This document shows positions 34,701-46,075 of a DNA stretch of 64,000 nt, piece after piece. The stretch comes from Anthoceros angustus (lineage: Eukaryota > Streptophyta > Anthocerotopsida > Anthocerotales > Anthocerotaceae), in contig MU008170.1 of NCBI GenBank assembly GCA_010909165.1, positions 248,001-312,000 of the forward strand. Reading direction: 5' to 3'. A program made the position numbers and the translations under genes. The notes under the pieces are model-generated. The model was not told the DNA's origin. It did not search any database and saw nothing but the letters and a program-made list of their open reading frames with translations. Positions within the stretch are counted from its first letter, which is position 1. Each line of letters begins with the position of its first letter.

Positions 34701-34952
34701 ACTAGAGTATCTGGTAAGGCTTCGTGGTTATGCGGATCTTGTATAGGTTTCACTTGAAGATGTGCAACAAGGATCACAGATGCTCTCAGGTTACACTGGA
34801 GGTCATTGAGGATCTTTGTGATTTGTGGTCTACAAGAATCCCTTGAGTTAGTAGCTGCTTAGTTGATGTGAGCCTGCGGGATATATAAAGGCTAGAGCAA
34901 GGGCTTAATATGAGTCAGTTCATGGTGCGCTGCATGCCTTATGTTGAGATAG

Positions 34953-35182
34953 AAGAAGAAGAAGAAGAATTTTATTTAAGTCCACTAAGGACGGATTTCC
35001 GTCATGGGACTGATCCGACAGATAAACAAACAGACTATATTGAAATTTAACTGCTATTCTGAGTCTGCCATAGAGAATAGTGCTTTGTGAGGCATAATCA
35101 AATATCCGGCAAGTTGAGCTAGCTGTGCAGAGCTTAGCTTGTGATCTTTTCCTTAAGTCATTGGCAAAAGGCAATTGGGCGA
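34953..35182 (-). mobile_element. 230-bp non-LTR-type insertion with (TTC)n tail
   Basis: On the minus strand it ends TTAAATAAAATTC(TTC)n, a microsatellite tail as in some LINEs/SINEs. It is flanked by AGATAG on both sides (34,947-34,952 and 35,183-35,188), a candidate target-site duplication. The same tail (AGAAGAATTTTATCTTAAGTC) recurs at about 61,576-61,610. Confidence 0.6.
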
Positions 35183-35185
35183 AGA

Positions 35186-35475
35186 TAGCCAAACTCAAGT
35201 GTGTATTCGGTGAATAAAGAGTAGCACCTTGAGGAGGTAGTCTACGAATCATCACCGTCATAGCCAAACTCAAGTGTGTATTCGGTGAATAAAGAGCACC
35301 TTGAGGAGGTAGTCTACGAATCATCACCGTCATAGCCAAACTCAAGTGTGTATTCGGTGAATAAAGAGCAGCACCTTGAGGAGGTAGTCTACGAATCATC
35401 ACCGTCATAGCCAAACTCAAGTGTGTATTCGGTGAATAAAGAGCAGCACCTTGAGGAGGTAGTCTACGAATCATC
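35186..35475. repeat. Four tandem 72-75-bp units inside the 3' LTR
   Basis: Units start at 35,186, 35,261, 35,333 and 35,408. Each contains TAGCCAAACTCAAGTGTGTA, GGTGAATAAAGAGCAGCACC and GTCTACGAATCATC. They are almost identical, differing by a 3-bp GCA indel. The core GTGAATAAAGAGCA is shared with the 33-bp repeat of the 5' LTR. The long minus-strand ORF here is only this repeat read in frame. Confidence 0.92.
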
Positions 35476-35640
35476 AGACGCTGAGCTACTTGGAGCCTAG
35501 TGCTGCGTCGTGAGATTGAGAGCGTTTAGAGTTGTGCAAGTCTCTAGCTATGTGGAGTGAATTTGCAAGGTCCTAGACCGTTGTGAAGCCAGCACTTGCC
35601 GCTTCCTAACTGATTGCATAGTAAGGGGCGTACTTTGCGG

Positions 35641-36105
35641 TATAGCGTTTGTCTCGCTCTCTGGACAAGGAGTAGATACATCTGGATCACTTCGAAGGTA
35701 CCTATCACATTTTCAAAATGCATACTTCAATGGTGATTACTCGCTATTGCAATTTCTCCAGAGCTTCCTTGTAAAGGGCCAACAAGTGGGATCTCCATCT
35801 CAAGACTGGTATGCTGAAATTGAAATGAATTGAACTATAGATCTAGATTCTGTTCAAATCATTATTCGATTATGCTATCAATCGATTATGCTAGGGTCTG
35901 CGCTAAATTGTACCTTGTTGTCGATGATTGGATGAATTTGAAGTTGGAGAAGTTCACACTTGGTTCTTGTAACCTCACATTTATGTTAGAATTTTATCCC
36001 TTTATATATCTTTCTTGCTGAATTTGTATGTATGTGGTTGGTCTCAAATACATATGAGCACGCATTCCCTTACGGGTTGACCACGTTCTCGTGTGTTACA
36101 CCTGC
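35641..36105. other. Flank of gypsy element, no gene
   Basis: 35,646-35,715 resembles 31,085-31,157. Nothing else recognised. Confidence 0.4.
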
Positions 36106-38643
36106 TTGATTAAATCCCTTTTATTTCCTTGAGGACTGACATCCTAGCCATGAGTTCAAAAGAACTTTCTAGTTAAGCGATTCGGGTTTAGAGGATGAGG
36201 TGCCGATTAGTTCACTACTAGGATGAGGTGCCATTCATGCCTAATAATGCTTGGCCCCTGGTCACTACTGCGATGAGGTGCCATTTATGCCCAATCATTC
36301 TTGGCCCTTGGAGACTAGCCTATGGTGATGCCCTTGGGGCTCTTGTTGTAAGGCCGTTACATTCTAGCCATGAGTTCATAAGAACTTTCTAGTTAAGCTA
36401 CCTCTATTATTTACTGATGGGATGACATGTCACTCATCTTGATTGTTCTTGGCCCTTGGTGGCCAGCCTATAGTGAAGCCCTTTGGGCCGTTGTTGTAAG
36501 GCCCTTCGGATTCCCTTATGTATGATCTCTCTTGTTTGACCTACAATGGCTTCTTGGTGTAGGGCCGTTCAGAACCTTCTAACTACCTAGTATATCTCAG
36601 CAGCTGTAAAGCTCTTCAAGGTCCTCTATATTAAGTGAAATATATAATATTCCATATTCCCTACAAGATCCTCTAGATTAAGTAAAATATATAATACTCG
36701 ATATTCCACTTATAAACCAGTAGTCTACAATATATATGGGATCTACATACAAGGATGGTGCCTTGTTCAATATGTCCAAAGTATTGATTTAGATTTATAC
36801 TAGGTGATACGAGTAATTCCATTACGGTCATGTTACACTAGGCACCTAGTTAAGTCCCAATTCCTGGAAGACCTTAATAAAATAATTTTCTTTTCTTCTT
36901 GCTGGCATCCTTAGCAGCTCGAGCCTCGACAGCATTGTCGAGCCTCGAGCTCCAGCCCCCACCGTCTCGCACGATGCCGCATGTTTCATTCAGGACGGTT
37001 GCAAAAGATCGCGCACAGATATTTGCCTGCCAACTTTTCTTAATTATGTACCGGTGGAAAGGCATCGGATTCGAGGATGAAACTTCGGACAGAAAGCAAG
37101 CGCAAGGTCAGTCGTCAGTTAGTCCTCGTCACCGGCCTGACAGAATGTTGGTATCTACATTTCCCGGGTTGACACAGAGCCGGCTGCTGGATAGCTAACA
37201 GGGAGGGCCACCAAGCTGCGTCTCTCTCTCCTCCCGCGCAAGAATAATAGAAGCAAAATGTACAAGGGCTAATGTACAAAGAGCATGTTTGCTAGTGGTT
37301 GAAGAAGCGGCTGGGGCCCTGCAGGGCGGCAGCTTGCAACAGGAGGCAAGCTGTTCTTCAATCTTGACATTACCTTGATTAAATCCTTTTATTTCCTTGA
37401 GGTGACATCCTAGCCATGAGTTCAAAAGAACTTTCTAGTTAGCGATTCGGGTTTAGAGGATGAGGTGCCGATTAGTTCACTACTAGGATGAGGTGCCATT
37501 CATGCCTAATAATGCTTGGCCCCTGGTCACTCTGCGATGAGGTGCCATTTATGCCCAATCATTCTTGGCCCTTGGAGACTAGCCTATGGTGATGCCTTGG
37601 GGCTCTTGTTGTAAGGACGTTACATTCTAGCCATGAGTTCATAAGAACTTTCTAGTTAAGCTACCTCTATTATTTACTGATGGGATGACATGTCACTCAT
37701 CTTGATTGTTCTTGGCCCTTGGTGGCCAGCCTATAGTGAAGCCCTTTGGGCCGTTGTTGTAAGGCCCTTCGGATTCCCTTATGTATGATCTCTCTTGTTT
37801 GACCTACAATGGCTTCTTGGTGTAGGGCCGTTCAGAACCTTCTAACTACCTAGTATATCTCTATGTAAAGCTCTTCAAGGTCCTCTATATTAAGTGAAAT
37901 ATATAATATTCCATATTCCCTACAAGATCCTCTAGATTAAGTAAAATATATAATACTCGATATTCCACTTATAAACCAGTAGTCTACAATATATATGGGA
38001 TCTACATACAAGGATGGTGCCTTGTTCAATATGTCCAAAGTATTGATTTAGATTTATACTAGGTGATACGAGTAATTCCATTACGGTCATGTTACACTAG
38101 GCACCTAGTTAAGTCCCAATTCCTGGAAGACCTTAATAAAATAATTTTCTTTTCTTCTTGCTGGCATCGCCGAGCCTTAGGCTCGAGCCTCGACAGCATT
38201 GTCGAGCCTCGAGCTCCAGCCCCCACCGTCTCGCACGATGCCGCATGTTTCATTCAGGACGGTTGCAAAAGATCGCGCACAGATATTTGCCTGCCAACTT
38301 TTCTTAATTATGTACCGGTGGAAAGGCATCGGATTCGAGGATGAAACTTCGGACAGAAAGCAAGCGCAAGGTCAGTCGTCAGTTAGTCCTCGTCACCGGC
38401 CTGACAGAATGTTGGTATCTACATTTCCCGGGTTGACACAGAGCCGGCTGCTGGATAGCTAACAGGGAGGGCCACCAAGAAGCTGCGTCTCTCTCTCCTC
38501 CCGCGCAAGAATAATAGAAGCAAAATGTACAAGGGCTAATGTACAAAGAGCATGTTTGCTAGTGGTTGAAGAAGCGGCTGGGGCCCGCAGGGCGGCTTGG
38601 GCTTGCAACAGGAGGCAAGCTGTTCTTCAATCTTGACATTACC
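36106..38643. repeat. Recent 1.27-kb head-to-tail tandem duplication
   Basis: Copy 1 is 36,106-37,374, copy 2 is 37,375-38,643. They differ only by a few small indels and a local change at 36,907 versus 38,168. The right edge of each unit contains the last 80-odd bp of the J-protein final exon with its stop, so copy 1 carries a truncated exon piece at about 37,292-37,374. The breakpoint falls at a short CCTTGA match. Inside each unit a diverged pair of about 240-bp segments starts with TCTAGCCATGAGTTCA-like sequence. Confidence 0.93.
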
Positions 38644-41600
38644 TTGAAAGTCTCTTCGGCTTCCACCTGGGTCCGTGGGTCCCCATTTAAGGGAGTGGAC
38701 ACACGGTCTGGGTGGAACTTGAGGAGCGCGCGCTTGTAAGCAGAATTCACCTGATTGTACAAAGGTCGGTCAGGGCTGGCGAAAATGACTGGGTGTTTCG
38801 TCTTACTAAGGTGAAATGAGTGGACACACAAGATCTCACCTGCTGAGCGGTGCACGATGCTCCCCCCTCCACGGCAATACCAAGGCGGCGTAGAAGTGAA
38901 GCCATGTCCGTGCAATTTTTGGCCAGACCTTCCAGCCTAGCTCGGATTTTCCCCCGGAGTTCATCTTTCAATCCCAAGTTAAGTTCCTCCTGTGCACAAT
39001 TCCTCACAGTGAGACAGACAGGGACTGGCCAACATTGTCACATACGACTAGCATGTGCACTTCCTCACCTGCTGCTGTAGCTGTCGTATTTCTTCAAGAC
39101 GCTGCTTTTGTCTTGATTCCATCTCCAACCTGCGGTCAGCCTCTGCTCTCTTTCTTTTCCGCAGGCGTTGGACTTCAGAGGCCTTCCAGGAATGAGTGTA
39201 CGAGTGTCAGCATGGGGTCTAAAAAGATGACCCCCCCGGACTAACACGACATTGCTAATGACTCCAAACCAACCTGACGCTGCAGCTCAATTTTTCGCCG
39301 TGCCCATTCTTGGTCGTCAGCTTGTTTGAACTCTTGTGTTTCCTTTATCTTCTCTCTATCACCAACCATCCCATCGGCAGCAAGAGGCTGCACACCACTT
39401 TTCGGCTCAGAAGTTTGAGCTTTGAATCCTTCCACACCAAGATGGTTCTGAAGAGCTTCACTCATCAGCTGGGGCGCACCTTCATTCTGTTTCTGATGCG
39501 CAGGCACATCCACAGCAACTGTGAAATCATTGTCAACGGCAATAGGTGCATGCGCAGAAACCCGCCGTGAATCGGAAACTGAATTTCCTTCCACCTCTGC
39601 AAAGCTACCAGTGTCACCCAGACTTGAGCCTCTCTTCTCTACTGTGCTCTTAGGTTCTTCTCCACCAGGAGGCCTTTCAACAGCGACACCTGATTCAGGC
39701 CCGATTCCTCCCGAAGTGAAGGGCTCGGTATCCGTGGATGTGGCCACACTCTCAGCACGAGCATGTCTTGAGCTGTAATGTTCCCTCTCACCATCATCTG
39801 CCAGAGGAGAGGCAGCACCTGGCCTGCAATTATAAGCAGGTCCTGGTCGAGTATGTTTTAAGTCTGAAGCAGTTCTTCTTTCCACATTCGACGCCTCACT
39901 TTTCATTGCTCTGCTCATTCGTTTTCTCAAAGCAGCCTCCTCCCATTGTCGGCGCAGTTCACTTTGACAGGAGCCCATAACAAAATCAGGATCACCATTT
40001 TCACCAAAGCCATTAACAGCGGTGTGAGGAGGGTTATCCACTCGAGATGCCAACACCCCTTTCCTCCTGGAGGAAGGAATTGGAATTTCAGCGATAACCT
40101 GACAGTCATCGTCACTGTCATCCAATGATAGAAAAGAAGCAGCAGCCATCAGATGAGGATCAACCTCAACAGCTTGTCTTCTGACAAAGTTTCTAGGCAT
40201 TTCTGACTTTCTCCTCGTGGATGTTGCATCACTGTCGGAAGCCTGGCCATCACTGTCAAAAGGGGCATCATCCTGTTTTGAAGAACCCTCGGCAGTACAG
40301 CTCATATCATCATCTCCATCAGCATCAGCATCATCATCATCTTCAATTATCACAACGTCCGGATCCACATTCTGATTACAATGTCGCAAATTGTGGACCT
40401 CTACATTTGGCACACGTTCTTTGGGCCCATGCTGCTCTCCCCGCCCATGTTCTTCACCCAAGTCTGGTACTTGTTCCTTTCCTGGACGTGTCACACCCAA
40501 ATCTGCAATGTTCTCCTCAGTTCCATGTCCTGCATTTTCCAAGTCCTGCTGAGTTCTGCCCGCACCAAATTGTTTAGGCTTACCAATAATGTCACTAAGT
40601 TGTTCCTCACATGCCTTATTTCCAAGGACCAGCCCACCTTCCCCCTCACTCCCTGGGGAATTTAGTGCCTCTGCAGGCATCATAACTGGTGTTACAAAGC
40701 ATTTGTCCCTTGGAGCAACTTTCGGCGGCATGTTCACCAGGTCACATTGCCTAAAACTGTTGCCTGCATAACAACTAAACTCTGCATCATGTCCTCCCAG
40801 TCCTCCCTTTTCAGTGTCTTCAGACTGTAGACTGACATTCAGTGTAAGAGAACGACCAGCCTTTGAGTGCTCAGTTGTCCTTGTTTGATGGCCTTGATTT
40901 GTGCCGTCAGGTGAAGACTGTTCAGTCAGAGGGGCTGTGGCGCTATCCAGCACAACATGACAGCCGTGGACAGTGTCTGCTAACCCCTCAGCAGCCTTCC
41001 CTGTGTCCACCTCACCTGTTACTTCAGTATCTCTGAGCATCGAGTCAACTAGGTCATCCTCGCATGTGACCTCCTCAGGGCTTCCTGCTGTGATGCTACC
41101 TGGTGAGTCAAGGTGTCTGGTTGGTGAAACTAATGCTGGCTGTGCAGGAAACATCAATTTATGGGTTGTATCTTGCACCTGCTCAGTGAACTCAGTCCTT
41201 GCTCCCGCTAGATCTCCTGGTGTGTCAAGGTTTGTCCCTGAAATTTCGCCTGTCTGTGGTGAATCAGACTGACTGGCGACAAACCCCGGTTCACTTGGGC
41301 CAAAAGGTTTCACCTGGGCAGGAGATGCTACTCCACTTTCAGTTGGTTGACCTTGTGATAGGGTACACAAGGCACTTGCAACATGGACCTCTACCTGTGA
41401 CCTGCTGTTACCTACCACACCTTCTGCTTGACCAGCGACATCACTCTCAAGGCTTGCAAAAGCCTCTTGGTTTGCAACTTTTCCATCCCTTGATAAATAA
41501 TATGCCTTGTTGCCCTGAACATCAACCATACAAGGTTTTGTTTCCCTATCTCTGTTCCTGGGTTTCATAAGCACACCTCCGTAGTCCAGCTCTTGGTCGT

Positions 41601-41991
41601 CCCGGTGCCCATTCAAATCATCACCATAGAGATGTCTGACGCTCCTTCCAGCTGCATTACGGCCAGTTGTTGGCTTGATCGAGTACCGGACATTTCCAAC
41701 AATCTCTAAGGACCCTTCGCAGTCTTTGCCAGCTCCGTTCCTACTACTACCATCGATCAAGTCCTCGCTATCCTGGTGAACGACCCTGCCATTCTGAGGC
41801 AAAACTTTAGGTGATGCAGAGCTCGCCCTGAAAACCCTCCTCTTCTGCACATGCTCTGAGCATGTCCCATCGGCCCCTTTCAGAACCCTACCACCGTCAC
41901 CAGCAGACAGGTTGTTTGGAGGGAAATGGAATAGGTTCTGCTGACCCGATGGATCAAAAAAATGAGGATCCTCACCCAGGAAACTCGTCAT
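38559..41991 (-). CDS. C-terminal J-domain protein (auxilin-like), 4 coding exons
   Basis: Co-chaperone type: the J-domain stimulates Hsp70 ATPase; auxilin-like plant proteins act in clathrin uncoating, but the partner here is unknown. Exons: 39274-41991, 39069-39182, 38840-38989, 38559-38750; phase 0 junctions; 3,174 nt, 1,057 aa. Exon 1 is long, acidic and low complexity, with DDDDADADGDDDMSC near residue 560. A Lys/Arg/Glu-rich coiled coil follows (about 890-960). Then ELRGKIRARLEGLAKNC, TDMASLLRRLGIAVEGG and the J-domain helix II/HPD region AYKRALLKFHPDRVST (about 995-1015), EAEETFKVMSRLKNSL. ATG 41991 directly follows an acceptor (TTGCAG/ATG), so a 5' UTR intron of about 400 bp (donor near 42,392) is likely. 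The last exon's end is duplicated downstream. Confidence 0.88.
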
Positions 41992-44670
41992 CTGCAACAA
42001 ACAGTGGGTCTCAGAAACTGGCATACTACTAAAGTCTAGAACCGACTAGAGAGAGCTAACTTGAAAAGCTATTTCTTTCATCATCCTGGAAAGAGAGACT
42101 GCTCATGCCTTTAAAAAGGTGGATGCTGAGTTTGCAAGCCCAGGGGACCATGCCATGGCCTTGAGGTTAAGAGCACTGCTCTACCTTAGTCACAGCCTGC
42201 ATGCTTCTTGACCGCGAGAACCACGTGAGAATGAGGACGACAACCGTGCGGCTCCCTTCAACGCTCCCGCTGGCAGTACAACCACACTTGCCGTTTCCTC
42301 CCATGCATTCCCCGACACCAAGCCTGCGGCTGACACAAAAAAGTGCCTAGCCAGTGGACCCAACCGGATGATGACAAGATCGTCAGAATACCTGGAAGCA
42401 AGACAACGCCAATCAGCGGACTCTACCACCATCCATCTACGGGGGCGAATTGTTCTTCGAGCTGAAATTACAAATCCAGTGATGAACATACCATGACGAG
42501 CCCAATCAACCAGACGGCGTAAACCTAGACAACCTTACAACTCTCTTCTCGCATCACGAACCTCTCAGACCCTTACACGCGACGGCGCCCAACACGAACA
42601 TAACATCACAGGCGAAGAGTCACACCTCCCCGGAAGACAGAATTGCACGCCAAGGACATCCACGGTCCCTGCCTCCTAACGCCCTCACCTCCCGGCTGCG
42701 CCATGCATGCCGACGTTTTACAACCCCTGGAGCCATCGCAGGAGTTCTATGCAACAGGCGTTCTCAGGACGCCGGGAAATCTGCAGCTACACTGCGCGCC
42801 TCTGCTTCGAAACCCCTCGGCAGCGCCGAAATGCAAAATGGAAATCAGAAATGCACGTTTCCCTCCCGACCTGCAGCCGGATTGTGGCCAAATGTCCACT
42901 TCCGATGGTAATTCCGCCCCGAATTGCGACACAGACCGCACACTCCCAGTGCGAGGGTTTGCGTGAGAGCGAAACACACTTCAACCCTCAGGCAGCGACC
43001 AAGCTGAGCTTGACACACCCGTAACCTGCTGCCCGACGCCCTCACACCGTCCGAATACTGCCATTCGCACTCGCCGAGCAAGTGGTTGATTGCGCACGGC
43101 CCCAGACCAACCCATGGTGTAGATTCCCCACGGTGTAGCTGGAGGCATCCATGGAAACGCACCGAATTGTTGAAAGCCTACAGGGCTGCCATTCAAGACT
43201 TTAGGGCTTTGGCGTCTCCCTGGAGCTTTCACTAAGAAAACGTACCTTTCGCCAGGCCCATTGGTAGAGTATATAGACTTGCCGCTTGCCGGCTTTCTCA
43301 AAGCAGGTGGTATCGAGTTTTAATTGAGACACTCCACCCACGGTCTATGACACAGACAAAATATATAGATACCTACCTAAATAGGTTTTATCTTATTCTG
43401 GTGGAACCTGGTTGTAATCTTTCCTCTTTGGTATTCCATGTAGATTATTTTATTTTTAATATAATTATTTTTAATTATAAAATTTTAATACTCTTTCATG
43501 TTTATTTTAGTATTTAAATATTCTTATTTAAAATATCAATAGAATATTATCTCGGACATACACTAAACTTATGATGAATCATACATATTAAGTGAAAATT
43601 AACATAAGAAATGACATACGTTAGGTATAAATAAATACTTTTTCCATGCCGGTTGAGTTCGGTCTTTGGTAGTATCTAGGCAATAGTTCGACATTAGTCA
43701 CGTGATGACGGCTCTCAAATGAGCTGAAATAGGTGAACTAGCATGAATTTGAGTATGAAACTAGGAGACTGTATTATGGTCCTAAATGAAGAGCAACCAT
43801 AAAAAAAAACTCCAACCAAGAGCAAAAAAGTGCACAACATGCATGTGTGAGCAAAAACCAGGCATTCTAGATAACGCCATTTGTCTTGATTCAATTCTTG
43901 ATTCAAGGTTTCTCGTACATAGACCTTATACATCGAAAAAGAATGGAAGTCATCCCTAGCTCACAACTAGACAACTTGGCTTGATTCCGATTGAACCGCA
44001 GACTGGAATTGGCACCCACGACCTCTAACCCAAACATAAAAACCGGGTTTCTAGAGAAACTTGGCATTCCATATTTGTGGCTTGGCCTATAGTCTTATCA
44101 TCACAAGAGCTTGGCTCCAGAAAAGCCGAACAATTATGGTAGATTTGGATTCAATGTAAGCAAATACATGAGAAACTATTTTCTACTCTAATTTGGGTAT
44201 CTTCGTAAACCCTTGTAAATTGAGTGTGTTATGTATGGCTTACCGTTCTCGTCACCCACATCATGAGAAAACTTGTGTGACTTGTTTTTTTTTTCTTTGT
44301 GCCAAGGTGGCGTGCCAGTTAAGAGCGCCCGGAGAGAGTAAAGACTAGACTCCGAAGGACAGAGCTTGAGGGCTGAAACTTGAGTAGGGATATAAGCGAG
44401 TTGTCAAACAATTGCTGTGTTGGACAAGACACATCCGTCGACTTATTGCTATTATGTGCGTCGGGTGTTCAGGGAGAACGCTCGTGTACCACTAGAGTTA
44501 GACCTCCGTGTCGCTCTACACAAAACAAAAAACGGTCACAAACAAGTTTCCCTAAACTTGTGAGTGACGGAAAAGGTATTTCATAGCTATGAATGTTCTA
44601 CATAGAAGTTCAACAACTAAGCACCACCAATAATGAATGTCAGCCTACTTCCCACCGACCTACTCAATGT
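41992..44670. other. 5' UTR/promoter of the J-protein gene, then AT-rich intergenic DNA
   Basis: 41,992-42,391 is a probable 5' UTR intron and 42,392 to about 43,300 is GC-richer upstream sequence. 43,320-44,670 is AT-rich with no coding region recognised. Confidence 0.45.
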
Positions 44671-44677
44671 TGAGCCT

Positions 44678-44800
44678 AGAAGCTTTCTTTGTGGCCCAAG
44701 ATTTCCTACTCAAAAATTGAGCTGAGAAGCTTTCTTTGCGGCCCAAGATTTCCTACTCAAAAATTGAGCTGAGAAGCTTTCTTTGCGGCACAAGATTCCC
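44678..44800. repeat. 47-bp tandem repeat, about 2.6 copies
   Basis: Units start at 44,678, 44,725 and 44,772 with AGAAGCTTTCTTTG(C/T)GGC and CTACTCAAAAATTGAGCT, which includes a local inverted repeat (GCTCAATTTTTGAGT-like). Confidence 0.9.
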
Positions 44801-44904
44801 TGCCTTCTTCACAGATATACCTCCACAAGCCAATTCTAAGTAGCGTGTCTTTGCCTGCTCTTCTTCAATCTTTGCTTCAGCTCTGAGGCTCCTAGTGTTG
44901 CTGT

Positions 44905-46075
44905 GTGCAAGGCACAAACATTGCATTAGCCTCCATGCAGAAAACAGCGTCTGTGTAGAAAGGGGTTTCTCCTGTCAAAAGGGGTTTTGGACAAATTCCC
45001 AATCCTATTTCGCCGGAAACTGAAGTTGGTTTGGTTTTTGTTGGTTTTTGTAGGTGTTCATCCATCGGTTTCGGGCATTCTCGGCTCTGGCACCACTTCC
45101 TGTCGAGTCATTTACACCGCGCTAGCGCTTTGTACTCAGGTTCATGGTGATTTAGTCGGTGTGATGAAAGGCCAGTGACCTCATTGTTCCATAATTTCGT
45201 CATGTCTGTAGTTTCTGTATTTTGTGTGGTTTTGTATGTTTTTGTATACCAGGGGGGCCTAGGCGCGCATAAGTGCGCATTCCTAGTGCATTCCCAGACG
45301 GTTCATCCAAAGAAAAAAAGAGCAAAAAATCTAAAAAACCCCAAAAAAATCCCAAAAAGTCCAATTTTTTGAGGTAAGTGCGCGCACTTGCCCTAAAATT
45401 TTGATTTTTTTTTGGAGATTTTTGGTATTTTTTTTGATATTTTTGTTGTTTTAAAGGGTTCCTTTCGACGTTTTCAACCTTTTTTGTGCACCAATGTGGA
45501 CATGTTCTTATCTTTACTTAGCCCTCATCTTTTTTCTAGTGGTTAAAACTTTGAACTAGTAGTGAGAACATTTTGCATCTTTTGAATCTTGATATGTTTG
45601 GCGTGGGCCCAGCTCCAATTGCAGACCATGCCACTATCATTCTCGCACTGCACGCGGATCAAGAGCATCAGGTCAATGAAGATATTATTGTCCCAATATC
45701 TAAGAAACAAAGTCCTGTAAAATTCTTAGAGTGAGAGTATAGTCTTAGGATTGACTGGTATGAATGAAAGGTTGTTTGCGCACCAAAATTACAGCAAGCC
45801 CGAAAAACTCTAAACGTTTGTATACGTCCAAAACCTGGCAATGATTGCCAGGTGTTGGAGACTGTTTAGATGTAAGTGCGCGCATAAGTTTGCGCATGAA
45901 TCTAGTTTCTGTGTCCAGTTCGAAAGAAAAAGCCGTATGATTATAGTGCGGATTTTTTTAAGTGCAAAAAGGGGGTCCGGCTACATCCGTGTGCAAAAAG
46001 GGGGTTTCAGGAGAAACCTCTTTCTACGCAGACGTTGTTAGAAGTACATGTCTAGAAGATGCAATTGTGAGAAAT
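44905..46075. mobile_element. Probable non-autonomous TIR transposon, about 1.15 kb
   Basis: 44,937-44,990 (CGTCTGTGTAGAAAGGGGTT, then TCTCCTG) is matched in inverted orientation by 45,990-46,043 (reverse complement CGTCTGCGTAGAAAGAGGTT, then TCTCCTG); weaker similarity extends outward on both sides to about 44,905 and 46,075 (CACAA...TTGCAT). The interior has no protein-coding frame and carries GTGCGCGCA-type motifs near 45,270, 45,380 and 45,875. Exact ends and target duplication not found. Confidence 0.6.

Larger units (their letters stand above)
31225..35640 (+). mobile_element. Defective Ty3/gypsy LTR retrotransposon
   Basis: Order LTR, tRNA-Met-type PBS, gag, protease, reverse transcriptase, integrase, LTR identifies the gypsy class. 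Gag remnant: KYCQDYVSTFRDARMHCTA near 32,160-32,230 and a damaged zinc knuckle (YSCGEPKHCANEC) near 32,575. Protease: LLDLGATHNFIS at about 32,836 (DSGA changed to DLGA). RT: SSYGAPMLFIRKKNGGLR to LFDRLRDAKYFTKLDL (33,480-33,655), then deleted before the YVDD site; RNase H is missing. Integrase: H2C2-like region (33,990-34,100), DFIMPLPE, IVSDKDSTFTA and DGLIERVN carry the D, D, E positions (34,220-34,520). Numerous stops; cannot encode its own proteins. Confidence 0.88.
34780..35640 (+). repeat. 3' LTR of gypsy element, enlarged by an insertion and a minisatellite
   Basis: Homologous to 31,225-31,714 at both ends (GGGATATATAAAGGCTAGAG near 34,880; TAGTGCTGCGTCGTGAGATT near 35,500), but interrupted by a 230-bp insertion (34,953-35,182) and four 72-75-bp tandem units. 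Exact ends are uncertain. Confidence 0.7.

Noticed and set aside
34920-35474. 184-codon minus-strand ORF with four identical peptide repeats
   Set aside because: It is the LTR minisatellite and the small insertion read in one frame; no independent coding evidence.
42138-42190. tRNA-like GGTAGAGCAGTGCTCTTAACC on the minus strand
   Set aside because: No acceptor stem pairing or T-loop (GGTTCGA) follows; not a tRNA gene.
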